A DNA stretch of 40,773 nt from Gemmatimonadota bacterium (lineage in GTDB: Bacteria; Gemmatimonadota; Gemmatimonadetes; Gemmatimonadales; Gemmatimonadaceae): NCBI GenBank assembly GCA_003223425.1, contig QHVA01000109.1:1-40773 (forward strand), written 5' to 3'. A program made the position numbers and the translations under genes. The notes below the pieces were generated by a model. It saw only the letters and a program-made list of their open reading frames with translations. It was not told where the DNA came from and ran no database searches. Shown here in pieces: positions 10,488 to 19,054 of this stretch (positions within the stretch are counted from its first letter, which is position 1; the number at the start of each line of letters is the position of its first letter).

Positions 10488-11525
10488 ATGAAAACGAGAT
10501 GCTGGATTGCGATGATACTCTTGCCGCTCGCCATGACGGCTACGGCGACCATCGCCGACGGGCAGGGAAAAGGACAGGGAAAGGGACAAGGCGGCGAAAA
10601 GGCGGGACAAGGTCAGGGTCGCGGCACTGAGAAGGCCGCGAAAGGTCCCGTCACGAAGCCATCAAGAGGTACTTCGGCTTCGCAGGAGCAGGGGCCACCG
10701 CAAAACGCCGGGCAGATGCGGGCAGCGGAGGTTAGCCGCGGTAGCGGGCGCGGACGCTCGGCAGAGCACGTGACCGGTGCCGGACACATACTGCCGGCTT
10801 CCGCAAATGCGTCTCCCAGCGCAAGTGTTGCTGCCGGCCCGAATCGTGGGCGCGCAGTGAGTCGGTTCGAGCGCGATCTCCACGTCAGCGAAGTGCGGCC
10901 GGTTGTTCGCACCTACGTGGTCAGCAACAGGCCCTCAGAGTTCGTAACGGGTGGTGCGGTCGCTTATGCCCTGGCTCGCGGCGCACCGGACAACGCGCTG
11001 CTCGTTGTCCCGGCGTCGAATCAGGTTTTCCTCCGCAATCGAAAGGGCGATGTTCTTGTTGCGCTCGATGACGATCACGCGCGGACGCTCGGAGCATGGG
11101 ACGTTTTTCCCGCGAACGATCAGGTTAATGCTGGCGCACCCAGCTTCTGCCGGTCCGGCGCAGGCCATCCGGTCTGGGGCCGACAGTGGTGCCTGGACAA
11201 GGGATTCGGTCTCGGTTCGACGCAAAACGTGCGGTGGGGAACTACGCGCGACATCGGCGATATCGTCTTCGGCCGACGAGTCAGCTCGGGAACGCTTACT
11301 CGCGATGTACTGCTCAATCTCCTCGGCCCTGTAGCGTTCGATAGGCTTGCGCTCCACGCCGTCACGCTTGGATACACTGATCCACTCACGGGTGTCTGGC
11401 ACAGCGAGGCGACAGGACCTGACGTACTGTTCGTGAATTCCGGCAACTGGCCGATTGCCGAGCTCGTTGACACCAACCGCGATCAGCGGCCGGATCTTAT
11501 GTTGGTGGCGCTGAGGCCCTGGTAA
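10488..11525 (+). CDS. Hypothetical secreted protein with GQGKGQG-rich low-complexity N-terminal region
   Basis: Signal peptide MKTRCWIAMILLPLAMTATATIADG from the second Met of the 10473 ORF; low-complexity stretch, then unrecognised C-terminal region. Confidence 0.65.
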   Translation: MKTRCWIAMILLPLAMTATATIADGQGKGQGKGQGGEKAGQGQGRGTEKAAKGPVTKPSRGTSASQEQGPPQNAGQMRAAEVSRGSGRGRSAEHVTGAGHILPASANASPSASVAAGPNRGRAVSRFERDLHVSEVRPVVRTYVVSNRPSEFVTGGAVAYALARGAPDNALLVVPASNQVFLRNRKGDVLVALDDDHARTLGAWDVFPANDQVNAGAPSFCRSGAGHPVWGRQWCLDKGFGLGSTQNVRWGTTRDIGDIVFGRRVSSGTLTRDVLLNLLGPVAFDRLALHAVTLGYTDPLTGVWHSEATGPDVLFVNSGNWPIAELVDTNRDQRPDLMLVALRPW

Positions 11526-11544
11526 AGCCGAACGCGACTAGGTC

Positions 11545-11741
11545 AACTGCAACTGAACAGGTGGGAGGGATCGGTAGCGTAGTTGCCAGCTTATTAGTCC
11601 ACGACGCCCGGACTTGCCTCTGTAGCATTAAGGGCGCAGGCAGTTGCTTGTCCCTTGACTCGACACGGTAAAGTCAGGGCGTTGTGAACTAATCAGCTGG
11701 CCACTCTGCCACTGACAACTCGCACCTGTTCAGTTGCAGTT
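11545..11741. repeat. Hairpin-forming intergenic inverted-repeat element between convergent genes
   Basis: Perfect 19-bp terminal inverted repeat aactgcaactgaacaggtg (11545-11563) / cacctgttcagttgcagtt (11723-11741), plus nested imperfect arms (about 11584-11615 vs 11671-11702, ~27/32 identical). Confidence 0.85.
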
Positions 11742-11749
11742 CTTAAATC

Positions 11750-13210
11750 CTACTTGCTGAGCCTGCTCCGGTACGCCCTCTCGCCCGCCCCGATGTAAAT
11801 CTGCCGCGGCCGGGAGATCTTCTGTTCCTTGTCGAGCAGCATCTCCTCCCACTGCGCCAGCCAGCCCGGCATCCGACCGATCGCGAACAGCACCGTGAAG
11901 AAATCCATCGGAAAGGCCATCGACCGATAAATCAGGCCGGTGTAGAAGTCGACGTTCGGGTAAAGCTTCCGGGAGACGAAATAATCGTCTGCGAGGGCAA
12001 TGCGCTCGAGCTCCAACGCGATCTCCAGATCCTTGTCGACGCCAACCACATTGAAGACTTCATCGGCCAGCTTCTTCACGATCTTGGCGCGCGGATCATA
12101 GCTCTTGTAGACGCGGTGCCCAAAGCCCATCAGCCTGCCGCCCTCACCACTCTTCACGCTCTCAATGAACTTCGGCACGTTCTTCACGGTGCCGATCTCT
12201 TTGATCATGCGGAGCACCTGCTCGTTGGCTCCGCCGTGCAGCGGGCCAAAAAGCGCCGCAACGCCGGCCGATACAGCCGAGAAAGGATCGACATGTGAGG
12301 AACCGACTCCGCGCACGGCGCTCGTCGAGCAGTTCTGTTCATGATCGGCGTGGAGGATGAACAGGATCTCGAGCGCACGCGCGAAAACCGGGTTCGCCTC
12401 GTACTTCGACTCGCTCATGCGAGCGACCATCGACAGAAAATTCTCGACGTACGAGAGGCGATTGTCGGGATAGACGAAGGGCAACCCCTTCACGTGTCGA
12501 TACGAGAACGCAGCTATCGTCGGCGTCTTGGCCAGCAGACGGATGATCGAGATGTTGCGTTCGGTCTCGTCGAAAATGTTGCGCGCCGACGGATAGAACG
12601 ATGCGAGGCCCGCGATCGAGCTATTGAGTATCGCCATCGGATGAGCGTCGTAGCGGAATCCCTCGAGGAACTTGCGCATGTTCTCGTGCACGTAAGTGTG
12701 GAACGTGATGTCGTGCACGAACTGATCGTACTCCTGCTGCGTCGGCAGCTCGCCGTGACGGAGTAGCCAGGCGACCTCCAGAAATGTTGCGTTTTCAGCC
12801 AGCTGCTCGATTGGATATCCGCGATAACGCAGGATTCCCTTGTCGCCATCGATGTATGTGATTGCGCTTCGGCACGACGCAGTGTTCATGAACGCCGGAT
12901 CGTAGCTCATGAGACCCGTATCGTCGGGGTCGTCAGTCTTGATTTTCTTGAGGTCGTTAGCCCGGATCGCGCCTTCGGCGACGGGAATCGAGTAGGTCTT
13001 GCTGGTGCGTGTGTCCTTTATCTCGAGCGCGCTACCTGAGGGGGCGGGGGCAGATGGCTTGGCGGAGTTCCTGAAAGGCGCTGCGGCGGCTGGTTTTGCG
13101 GAGTTCCTGTTAGAGGCTGGAGCGGGTTTGGGGCGGGCGGAACGCGCCGGGGAAGCGGTGTTTTTCTTGGGCGCGGCGGCGGGTGGTGCAGTCGAACCGG
13201 TCTTCGGCAT
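11750..13210 (-). CDS. gltA: Citrate synthase with Ala/Pro/Lys-rich N-terminal extension
   Basis: 486 aa; TYIDGDKGILRYRGYPIEQLAE, LHADHEQNCSTSAVRGVGSSHVDPFSAVSAGVAALFGPLHGGANE, MGFGHRVYKSYDPRA. Confidence 0.96.
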   Translation of the reverse strand: MPKTGSTAPPAAAPKKNTASPARSARPKPAPASNRNSAKPAAAAPFRNSAKPSAPAPSGSALEIKDTRTSKTYSIPVAEGAIRANDLKKIKTDDPDDTGLMSYDPAFMNTASCRSAITYIDGDKGILRYRGYPIEQLAENATFLEVAWLLRHGELPTQQEYDQFVHDITFHTYVHENMRKFLEGFRYDAHPMAILNSSIAGLASFYPSARNIFDETERNISIIRLLAKTPTIAAFSYRHVKGLPFVYPDNRLSYVENFLSMVARMSESKYEANPVFARALEILFILHADHEQNCSTSAVRGVGSSHVDPFSAVSAGVAALFGPLHGGANEQVLRMIKEIGTVKNVPKFIESVKSGEGGRLMGFGHRVYKSYDPRAKIVKKLADEVFNVVGVDKDLEIALELERIALADDYFVSRKLYPNVDFYTGLIYRSMAFPMDFFTVLFAIGRMPGWLAQWEEMLLDKEQKISRPRQIYIGAGERAYRSRLSK

Positions 13211-13290
13211 GCTGTTCTCCAGTGATTACACCAAATTTAGCGCAACGCCGTGCCGGATGAACCGCATGGAAGTGAGATGAGGAGACACTA

Positions 13291-13713
13291 ATGCCGTTTT
13301 ATCGCAGAGTCATCGGCGCGATGCCCGACCCAGAGATCATGATGATGCCGATGCCGCCGCGGCGGGTGTTCGCGCTGCGGATGTTGCGCAGCGGTGCCAT
13401 CGCGATCGGTGTGATCGGCACCGGGTTGCTGATCGGAATGACCGGTTATCACTGGCTCGGCAGGCTGGGGTGGGAAGAATCGTTTTACTACTCGTCGATG
13501 ATTCTCTCTGGCGAAGGACCCCCACCCGATCCTCCACTCACGGGGGCAGCGCTATTGCGCCTTCACATCTTCGCCGGTTTCTACGCGCTGTTCAGTGGTG
13601 TGACCTTCATCACAATGGTCGGTATCCTGTTCGCGCCGGCGCTGCACCGGTTCCTGCACGCCTTTCACCTGGAGATCGCGGCGCACGACGAGCCGCCCGA
13701 TCAGACCTCGTGA
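13291..13713 (+). CDS. Hypothetical two-TM membrane protein
   Basis: 140 aa; hydrophobic stretches AIAIGVIGTGLLIGMTGY and IFAGFYALFSGVTFITMVGILFAPAL. Confidence 0.6.
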   Translation: MPFYRRVIGAMPDPEIMMMPMPPRRVFALRMLRSGAIAIGVIGTGLLIGMTGYHWLGRLGWEESFYYSSMILSGEGPPPDPPLTGAALLRLHIFAGFYALFSGVTFITMVGILFAPALHRFLHAFHLEIAAHDEPPDQTS

Positions 13714-13729
13714 ACGGAAAGTGCAAAGA

Positions 13730-13752
13730 CAACTGCAGTTGTAGTTGCAGTT
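13730..13752. repeat. Short palindromic AACTGCAGTT cluster between convergent genes
   Basis: caactgcagttg perfect 12-bp palindrome (13730-13741) followed by tagttgcagtt. Confidence 0.6.
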
Positions 13753-13762
13753 CCAAGTCCCG

Positions 13763-14278
13763 TCAGAGTTTCTTGACTCGCGCGACCCTCCACCTCCCGC
13801 CGGTGACGCTCCGCCCTGGAACAGATGGTACTGTGCTGAAGGTCCCTTCGATCGTGCGAGCATCCCGAAACGTTCCCTGGAACGTCGTCGTGACTGTACA
13901 GTCACAATCAGGATCCTTGTAAGGGTCGAGCGTGCCGCTAAGATTCCCGCCCTCTTTCCTGATAAAATGAATCTTCAGAACGGTGCGCCCGGGCGACGCG
14001 ACGTTGCTCACGAGCTCGCGCTCCTCCGGGGTCAGCAGAGAGTCGGCGCGAGGGATCATCACGACGTTCCCCGACGCTGATGACTCGCCGGCCCGAAGAG
14101 TGAAAGCGATCGTGCCGCGTCTCCCGGTTTGGGCGCTGCTGTAATCACCACGCCACTCGCCGACCAAAGGATTCACATCAAAATCGCTGGAGGTAACTCC
14201 GATTCCGGGAGTCGTGGTGGCACAGGCGATGGTTGCGGCGGCAAGACCTGTCGCGATGATGGACAAGGCGCGTAGCAT
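13763..14278 (-). CDS. Hypothetical lipoprotein
   Basis: Met at 14278 gives MLRALSIIATGLAAATIACATTTPG lipoprotein-like signal; rest unrecognised. Confidence 0.6.
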   Translation of the reverse strand: MLRALSIIATGLAAATIACATTTPGIGVTSSDFDVNPLVGEWRGDYSSAQTGRRGTIAFTLRAGESSASGNVVMIPRADSLLTPEERELVSNVASPGRTVLKIHFIRKEGGNLSGTLDPYKDPDCDCTVTTTFQGTFRDARTIEGTFSTVPSVPGRSVTGGRWRVARVKKL

Positions 14279-14352
14279 CGATTTCTCCGGTTGAGACCTT
14301 TCTCCCACGTCAGAGATTGGCAGCAATTCTCTTGCTGATCAAGTCAGCAACC

Positions 14353-14414
14353 GCAACTGCAAATGAAGACTACCGGCTTGGGGCAATGGGCTTTACGGCG
14401 TTGGGCTGCGGGCC
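14353..14414. repeat. Degenerate copy of the dispersed AACTGNA-GAAGACTACCGGCT-GGGGC intergenic repeat
   Basis: gcaactgcaaatgaagactaccggcttggggcaatgggctttacggcgttgggctgcgggcc resembles 1989-2046 and 32080-32138. Confidence 0.75.
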
Positions 14415-14436
14415 GGCCCGAGAGACAATCCTTACG

Positions 14437-15867
14437 TTATGTCGCCGTAACCGGTCGGAAACCCTTCCGCTCCATCGCGCCCCACTCCTTTCGGCCGCGC
14501 AGGAATTTCCAGAGTCCGCGCAGTCGCCAATATACCGTCATTTGCCTGTAGCCAAGGTTCTCGACCAGTGCCCACCAGAAAAGCAGTGCGCGATCGCGGA
14601 AAGTCTCGTAACGGTGGAAGCTCAGGTCCTCTAGAATCAGAGTGAAGGCTGTGAGTGCCGTGCCTAGTCCGTACGCCGTGAGATAGAAGAGCAGCGCGAA
14701 ATTCCAATCGATGACACCAAGGATCAGGCCAAGCACAAGGCTGACGAGACCTACCGCCTCGATCACCGGCGCCAGCAATTCGACGAACGCGTAGTATGGA
14801 AATACGAAGAGACCGGTTACACCGTAGCGCGGATTGAACATCATCCGACGATGTCTCCACAACACGTCTGCCAGGCCGCGATGCCAGCGATCACGCTGGC
14901 GCCCGAGAACTCCTGCGGATTCAGGTACCTCGGTCCACGCAACCGGATCTGGGACGAAAGCAATTTTGCCGGGACCTCCCTGCTCATAGGAAAGTCGCTT
15001 CAGCCTTAGCACGAGCTCCATGTCTTCCCCGACAGTGTCGTGCAGGTACCCGCCCGCCTTCAAAACTGCTTCGCGCTGGAATAGTCCGAACGCGCCCGAG
15101 ATGATGATGTTGCCGCCGAGTCTGTTCCAGCCGAGTCTGCCGAAGAGGAACGCGCGGAGATATTCGACTACCTGCACTCCCGCCAGCAAATGCGATGGTA
15201 CTGCGGTCTTTGCTACGCGGCCGTGTGTCACCACCGAGCCGTTGACGACCCGGATCGTGCCACCTGTCGCTACGACGTCTGTCGCGTAGAGGAATGGCCG
15301 CACCATTCGCTGCAGCCCGTCTGCCTCGATCAAAGTGTCTGCGTCCATCGCGCAAACCAGCTCGCCGCGCGCGAAGCTGAGCCCGACGTTCAAAGCGTCG
15401 GCTTTACCACCGTTTTCTTTGTCGACGACGACCAGGGCAGGGTAAGTAGAGGACCGGTAGAGAGAGCGTACCGGTTTGGTCTTGATCCGCTGCTCATAGA
15501 TCGTTTTCACGGGCACGAGATCAAACCGGTCGATGAGCACCTGGATGGTCCTGTCCTTTGATCCGTCGCTGATCACGATCACCTCGAGACTCGGGTAGTG
15601 AAGCGCCAGCAGCGCGCGGAGACTCGTCTCGATCGTAGCTTCTTCATTGAAGGCCGGCGCTAAAATGGAGATAGTCGGCGAGAGCGTGGAGCTTAGCAGC
15701 AGGTGGCGACTCTCGTCAGCAATCAGAAGCATGTGAAGTTTCAGCTCGAGCAGCGAGCTCACGAGCAGAATCAGGTACCAGCCGTTGACGCCGAGAAAAT
15801 ACAAGAGCACGGCAAACTGGCCCTTGGTCAGGATCCCGTTGACGATCGAGGTAAGGAGCTCGTTCAT
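14437..15867 (-). CDS. Processive family 2 glycosyltransferase, membrane protein (PgaC/BcsA-like)
   Basis: 476 aa; SILAPAFNEEATIETSLRALL, CAMDADTLIE, VGEDMELVLRLKR, RQRDRWHRG (QxxRW motif), N- and C-terminal TM segments. Confidence 0.9.
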   Translation of the reverse strand: MNELLTSIVNGILTKGQFAVLLYFLGVNGWYLILLVSSLLELKLHMLLIADESRHLLLSSTLSPTISILAPAFNEEATIETSLRALLALHYPSLEVIVISDGSKDRTIQVLIDRFDLVPVKTIYEQRIKTKPVRSLYRSSTYPALVVVDKENGGKADALNVGLSFARGELVCAMDADTLIEADGLQRMVRPFLYATDVVATGGTIRVVNGSVVTHGRVAKTAVPSHLLAGVQVVEYLRAFLFGRLGWNRLGGNIIISGAFGLFQREAVLKAGGYLHDTVGEDMELVLRLKRLSYEQGGPGKIAFVPDPVAWTEVPESAGVLGRQRDRWHRGLADVLWRHRRMMFNPRYGVTGLFVFPYYAFVELLAPVIEAVGLVSLVLGLILGVIDWNFALLFYLTAYGLGTALTAFTLILEDLSFHRYETFRDRALLFWWALVENLGYRQMTVYWRLRGLWKFLRGRKEWGAMERKGFRPVTAT

Positions 15868-16907
15868 CCTGTTGCCGTCGCCGGTAGATCCAGAACCTGC
15901 TGCGCCATGTCGGCCGCGAAGCGATCGTCGCCCTTGGTCGCGCGCCGCAAAAACAAAATCCCCGGAGCGCCGATCGCTCGGAGCGCGAGCCCTGCCTCCT
16001 TGCGAACGCGCCAGGCCGAGTCACGGAGACGCGCGGCCAGCTGCGATCCTGCCTGCCAGTACTGCATCCGTCCAAGCGACTTGGCGGCAGTGGCTCTCAC
16101 TCGCGATTCGTCGTCGGACAACAGTTGCATCAATCGTTCGGCAGCGGCGGCGTCGGCCACAGCGCCCAACAAGTTCGCGGCTGCGACTCGGACATCCACA
16201 TCCTCGGCGCGGGAATGACGCAGCGCCGGCGGACCGAAACTCGCCTCCGCCAATGACTCCGCGACGCGCAGACCCGCCTCCGCAGCGCGACCGGAATGAG
16301 TTTCCAGAAACTCAGCAAGTGGTCCGGCGACGAGCCCGCCCATGCGCAAGAGCGCGTTCTGAACCGCAAACCGAGCCTGAGTCGCTGGATCCGCGAGCAG
16401 GACGAGCATCGCGGAGATCACCGCCGCTGACGGTTGAGCGGCGGCCCATTCCGCTGCTTGCGCTCGAACGGCGGGATGCGGATCGGCGAGGAGTTTCTGC
16501 ACCAACGGATCGGCTGCGTCCAGGCGCGAGAGAATGCGGGCGCCACGCAGCCGGCGCGTCCAGCGTCCGCTCTCGCACAGCTTCCTGGCGCGGTCCACCA
16601 AACCAACTTGCTGGGCGACGAAGCGCAGTCTCTCCTTGCCCGTTCCGGTCACGGTCTGCGAGATCTCGAGAAACGCAACCACCTGTACGTCGTTGGGCAG
16701 TTCGCGCAGAGCCTGGATCTCTTCGACGTTTACCAAACCGCGCGTGACGAGACGGGCCAGTGATTCGCGCGCTACCGTGGTTAGTCGGTGCAGCCGCCTG
16801 TCAGCAAAAAAGAGCCAGAGGCCGTGCAAAAAGAACAGGCCAACGGCGAGCACCAAGAGCCCGATCTCGATCAGCATCACGATGGTGAGAAGATTCTCGC
16901 TTACCAT
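15864..16907 (-). CDS. Membrane-anchored HEAT-repeat protein
   Basis: 347 aa; N-terminal TM (LLTIVMLIEIGLLVLAVGLFFLHGLWLFF), repeated HEAT-like helices (DPHPAVRAQAAEWAA, DVDVRVAAANLLGAV, DDESRVRATAAKSLGRM); 4-nt overlap with the GT2 gene. Confidence 0.85.
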   Translation of the reverse strand: MVSENLLTIVMLIEIGLLVLAVGLFFLHGLWLFFADRRLHRLTTVARESLARLVTRGLVNVEEIQALRELPNDVQVVAFLEISQTVTGTGKERLRFVAQQVGLVDRARKLCESGRWTRRLRGARILSRLDAADPLVQKLLADPHPAVRAQAAEWAAAQPSAAVISAMLVLLADPATQARFAVQNALLRMGGLVAGPLAEFLETHSGRAAEAGLRVAESLAEASFGPPALRHSRAEDVDVRVAAANLLGAVADAAAAERLMQLLSDDESRVRATAAKSLGRMQYWQAGSQLAARLRDSAWRVRKEAGLALRAIGAPGILFLRRATKGDDRFAADMAQQVLDLPATATG

Positions 16908-18991
16908 GCCTGACCCTGCTTGAGCACTGTCCGCACTTTGTGCATGAGCACCGGAACGCTGAATGGTTTCGCGATGTGGTCGGTCGCGCCCAGCTCGAGT
17001 GCGGCGAGCACGTCGCGCTCGCCGGTACGGGACGTCAGCATCACGACGCTGCTCAATCGTGTTATTTCGCCCGCCTTGAGTCTGCGCAGCACTTCGAGCC
17101 CGTTGAGCGCGGGAATGTCGACGCCCAGCAGGATGACGGATGCCTGAATCTCGGGAGAGGCGCCGGTGAGCGCAGCAGCCGCGGTCTCTCCGTCAGCGAA
17201 TGTCGCGACACGAAGGCTGCGCGTCTCCATTGCGTGTTGCAGCAGCGCGACGAGAGCCGCATCGCCCTCGACAATCGCTACGTCGACGCGACGTGTCATC
17301 GGTCCCATCGCTTTCACGCCTGAGACTCCAACGCGGTTCGCGCCGCCGGTCTCTCTCACCTTCTCCAGCGCCTTTAATGCTTCATCTCGCAGCGCGGGGA
17401 TGCTGTCTCCATCGGTTTGGTACTGGGCCACTCCGGCGGAGCATGCTACGTGTACCCGCCGGCCATCGTCGGCGAGGAAATTAAGCTCGGCGATTTTGGC
17501 GCAGATCTGGCCGAGCTTGATCGCAGCGTGTTCCTTGGTGCTTCCGTACATACCGATCGTAAACTCGGCGCCGCTCCACCAGCCGGGAACATCCTCGGCG
17601 CGAAAAGATTTGGGCAGTAGCTCTCCGATCGCGCGCAGCACCGCGTTGGCTGCGCCGCGACCGAAAGTCGTTACAAGGTTCGCGAACGCATCCACCTGCA
17701 ACACAGCTATCGAGTAGGGATCGGACTTTCGGCGGGCCAATCTGAGAAAGCGGTCGATGAGCTCCGTGGCTTTGCCAGCAACGGGTAACCCCGTGAGCGG
17801 GTCGGTCTCGACCGGCGCGCGCCGGGCTTTGACTCCGGTGAGCCGACTTTCGATACGCATGGTCAGCTCGGCGGGCACGAAAGGCTTTCCGACGTAATCG
17901 TCGGCACCAGCCGCGAAGATGCGTTGCACGCTTGCCTGGTCGGTGTGACCCGTGAGAAAGATCACCGGCAGCTCGCTCCAGCGCCGATCATTTCTTAGTG
18001 CCCGACAGAGCTCAGTGCCACTGAGCCTGGGCATCTCGAGATCGAGCAGAATCAGGTTCGGCTTGGTCTCCTCCACCGTGCTCCAGAAACGAAGGGGATC
18101 GTTGAGCGCCGTAACCGCCATCTGACGTCGCGCGAGGAGAGAGGTCAGACCGCGCGAAACCAATGGCTCGTCGTCGACAAGGAGAATTCGGCGTGCCTCG
18201 AGTTGCGATTCATCGAGTGATGTCGCGGCCTCTGGTGGTGTTTGGCTGGCCTGTGACGTAGCAGGCGGCTTGGACGCAGAAGGGGGAGTCGGAGGTCCCA
18301 GCAGATTCTGTCGGAGAGCGAGAAGGTCTTCGGAAATCGAGACGCCATCGACCGGGCTGAGCGACAGGCTGGCAAATCGCTCTGCCAAATCCTTAGCGGT
18401 TCGGGCCGCCTTGTCGAACCCGAATCTGCCCGCCACTTCCGCAACGTTCTGTGCGTCTCGCTCGGCTGCAGCTTTCAACTCCGCTGAGAGGTTGTTGTCG
18501 AGGAGGGCAATCGCCGCGTCGTCGAGCTTGTCGATCTTCTGAAAAGTCGAGGGACGAGCACGTTCCCACGCCTCGAACACCGCAGCGGCTATGTGCTCGC
18601 CATGCGATTCATGAGGGGCCAGGACCTCGACGCGAGACATCTTCGCGAGCTCGAGCAGCATCTCTTCCTTGTCGATCGGTGTGAGAAAGAACCGGTCGAT
18701 CTGGATATCCTTGACTGCCCGCAATCCATTTTCCGCCTGCTGCATCGACATGCAGTAGGCAACCTTCATCTCGTCGCTCGCGTCCTTCGCGCGACGCGCG
18801 ATGTAGATCGTTTCTTCGGTTGGGAGGGCATCGCTAAGGATTACCAGGCGAGCTTCGCCATGCGCGGCGGCTCGTCCTATCTGTTGCGCGTTCTCGAAGC
18901 TGCTGATGTCGACGCCACGAAGCCTCAGTCCGATCTCGCGGACCAGTTCCGCGGGTAACCCCGCCACCAGGAGTTTGACGGGCTGCGTCAT
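16901..18991 (-). CDS. Multi-domain response regulator: pseudo-REC / HPt-like / REC / degenerate GGDEF / pseudo-REC
   Basis: 696 aa; RRILLVDDEPLVSRGL...LILLDLEMPRLSG (intact REC); DPLTGLP...RAEDVPGWWSGAEF (degenerate GGDEF with RxxD); C-terminal REC with LLGVDIPALNG (Asp replaced by Gly). Confidence 0.88.
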   Translation of the reverse strand: MTQPVKLLVAGLPAELVREIGLRLRGVDISSFENAQQIGRAAAHGEARLVILSDALPTEETIYIARRAKDASDEMKVAYCMSMQQAENGLRAVKDIQIDRFFLTPIDKEEMLLELAKMSRVEVLAPHESHGEHIAAAVFEAWERARPSTFQKIDKLDDAAIALLDNNLSAELKAAAERDAQNVAEVAGRFGFDKAARTAKDLAERFASLSLSPVDGVSISEDLLALRQNLLGPPTPPSASKPPATSQASQTPPEAATSLDESQLEARRILLVDDEPLVSRGLTSLLARRQMAVTALNDPLRFWSTVEETKPNLILLDLEMPRLSGTELCRALRNDRRWSELPVIFLTGHTDQASVQRIFAAGADDYVGKPFVPAELTMRIESRLTGVKARRAPVETDPLTGLPVAGKATELIDRFLRLARRKSDPYSIAVLQVDAFANLVTTFGRGAANAVLRAIGELLPKSFRAEDVPGWWSGAEFTIGMYGSTKEHAAIKLGQICAKIAELNFLADDGRRVHVACSAGVAQYQTDGDSIPALRDEALKALEKVRETGGANRVGVSGVKAMGPMTRRVDVAIVEGDAALVALLQHAMETRSLRVATFADGETAAAALTGASPEIQASVILLGVDIPALNGLEVLRRLKAGEITRLSSVVMLTSRTGERDVLAALELGATDHIAKPFSVPVLMHKVRTVLKQGQAW

Positions 18992-19054
18992 CTCCTAGGG
19001 AGAAGACTATGCGGCACAACAGGTAACAGGGGCCGCTAATCCCGTGCTTCGGCC

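Noticed and set aside
10559-10625. Apparent DNA tandem repeat (ggacagggaaaggacaagg)
   Set aside because: Lies inside an ORF and encodes the GQGKGQG low-complexity protein segment.
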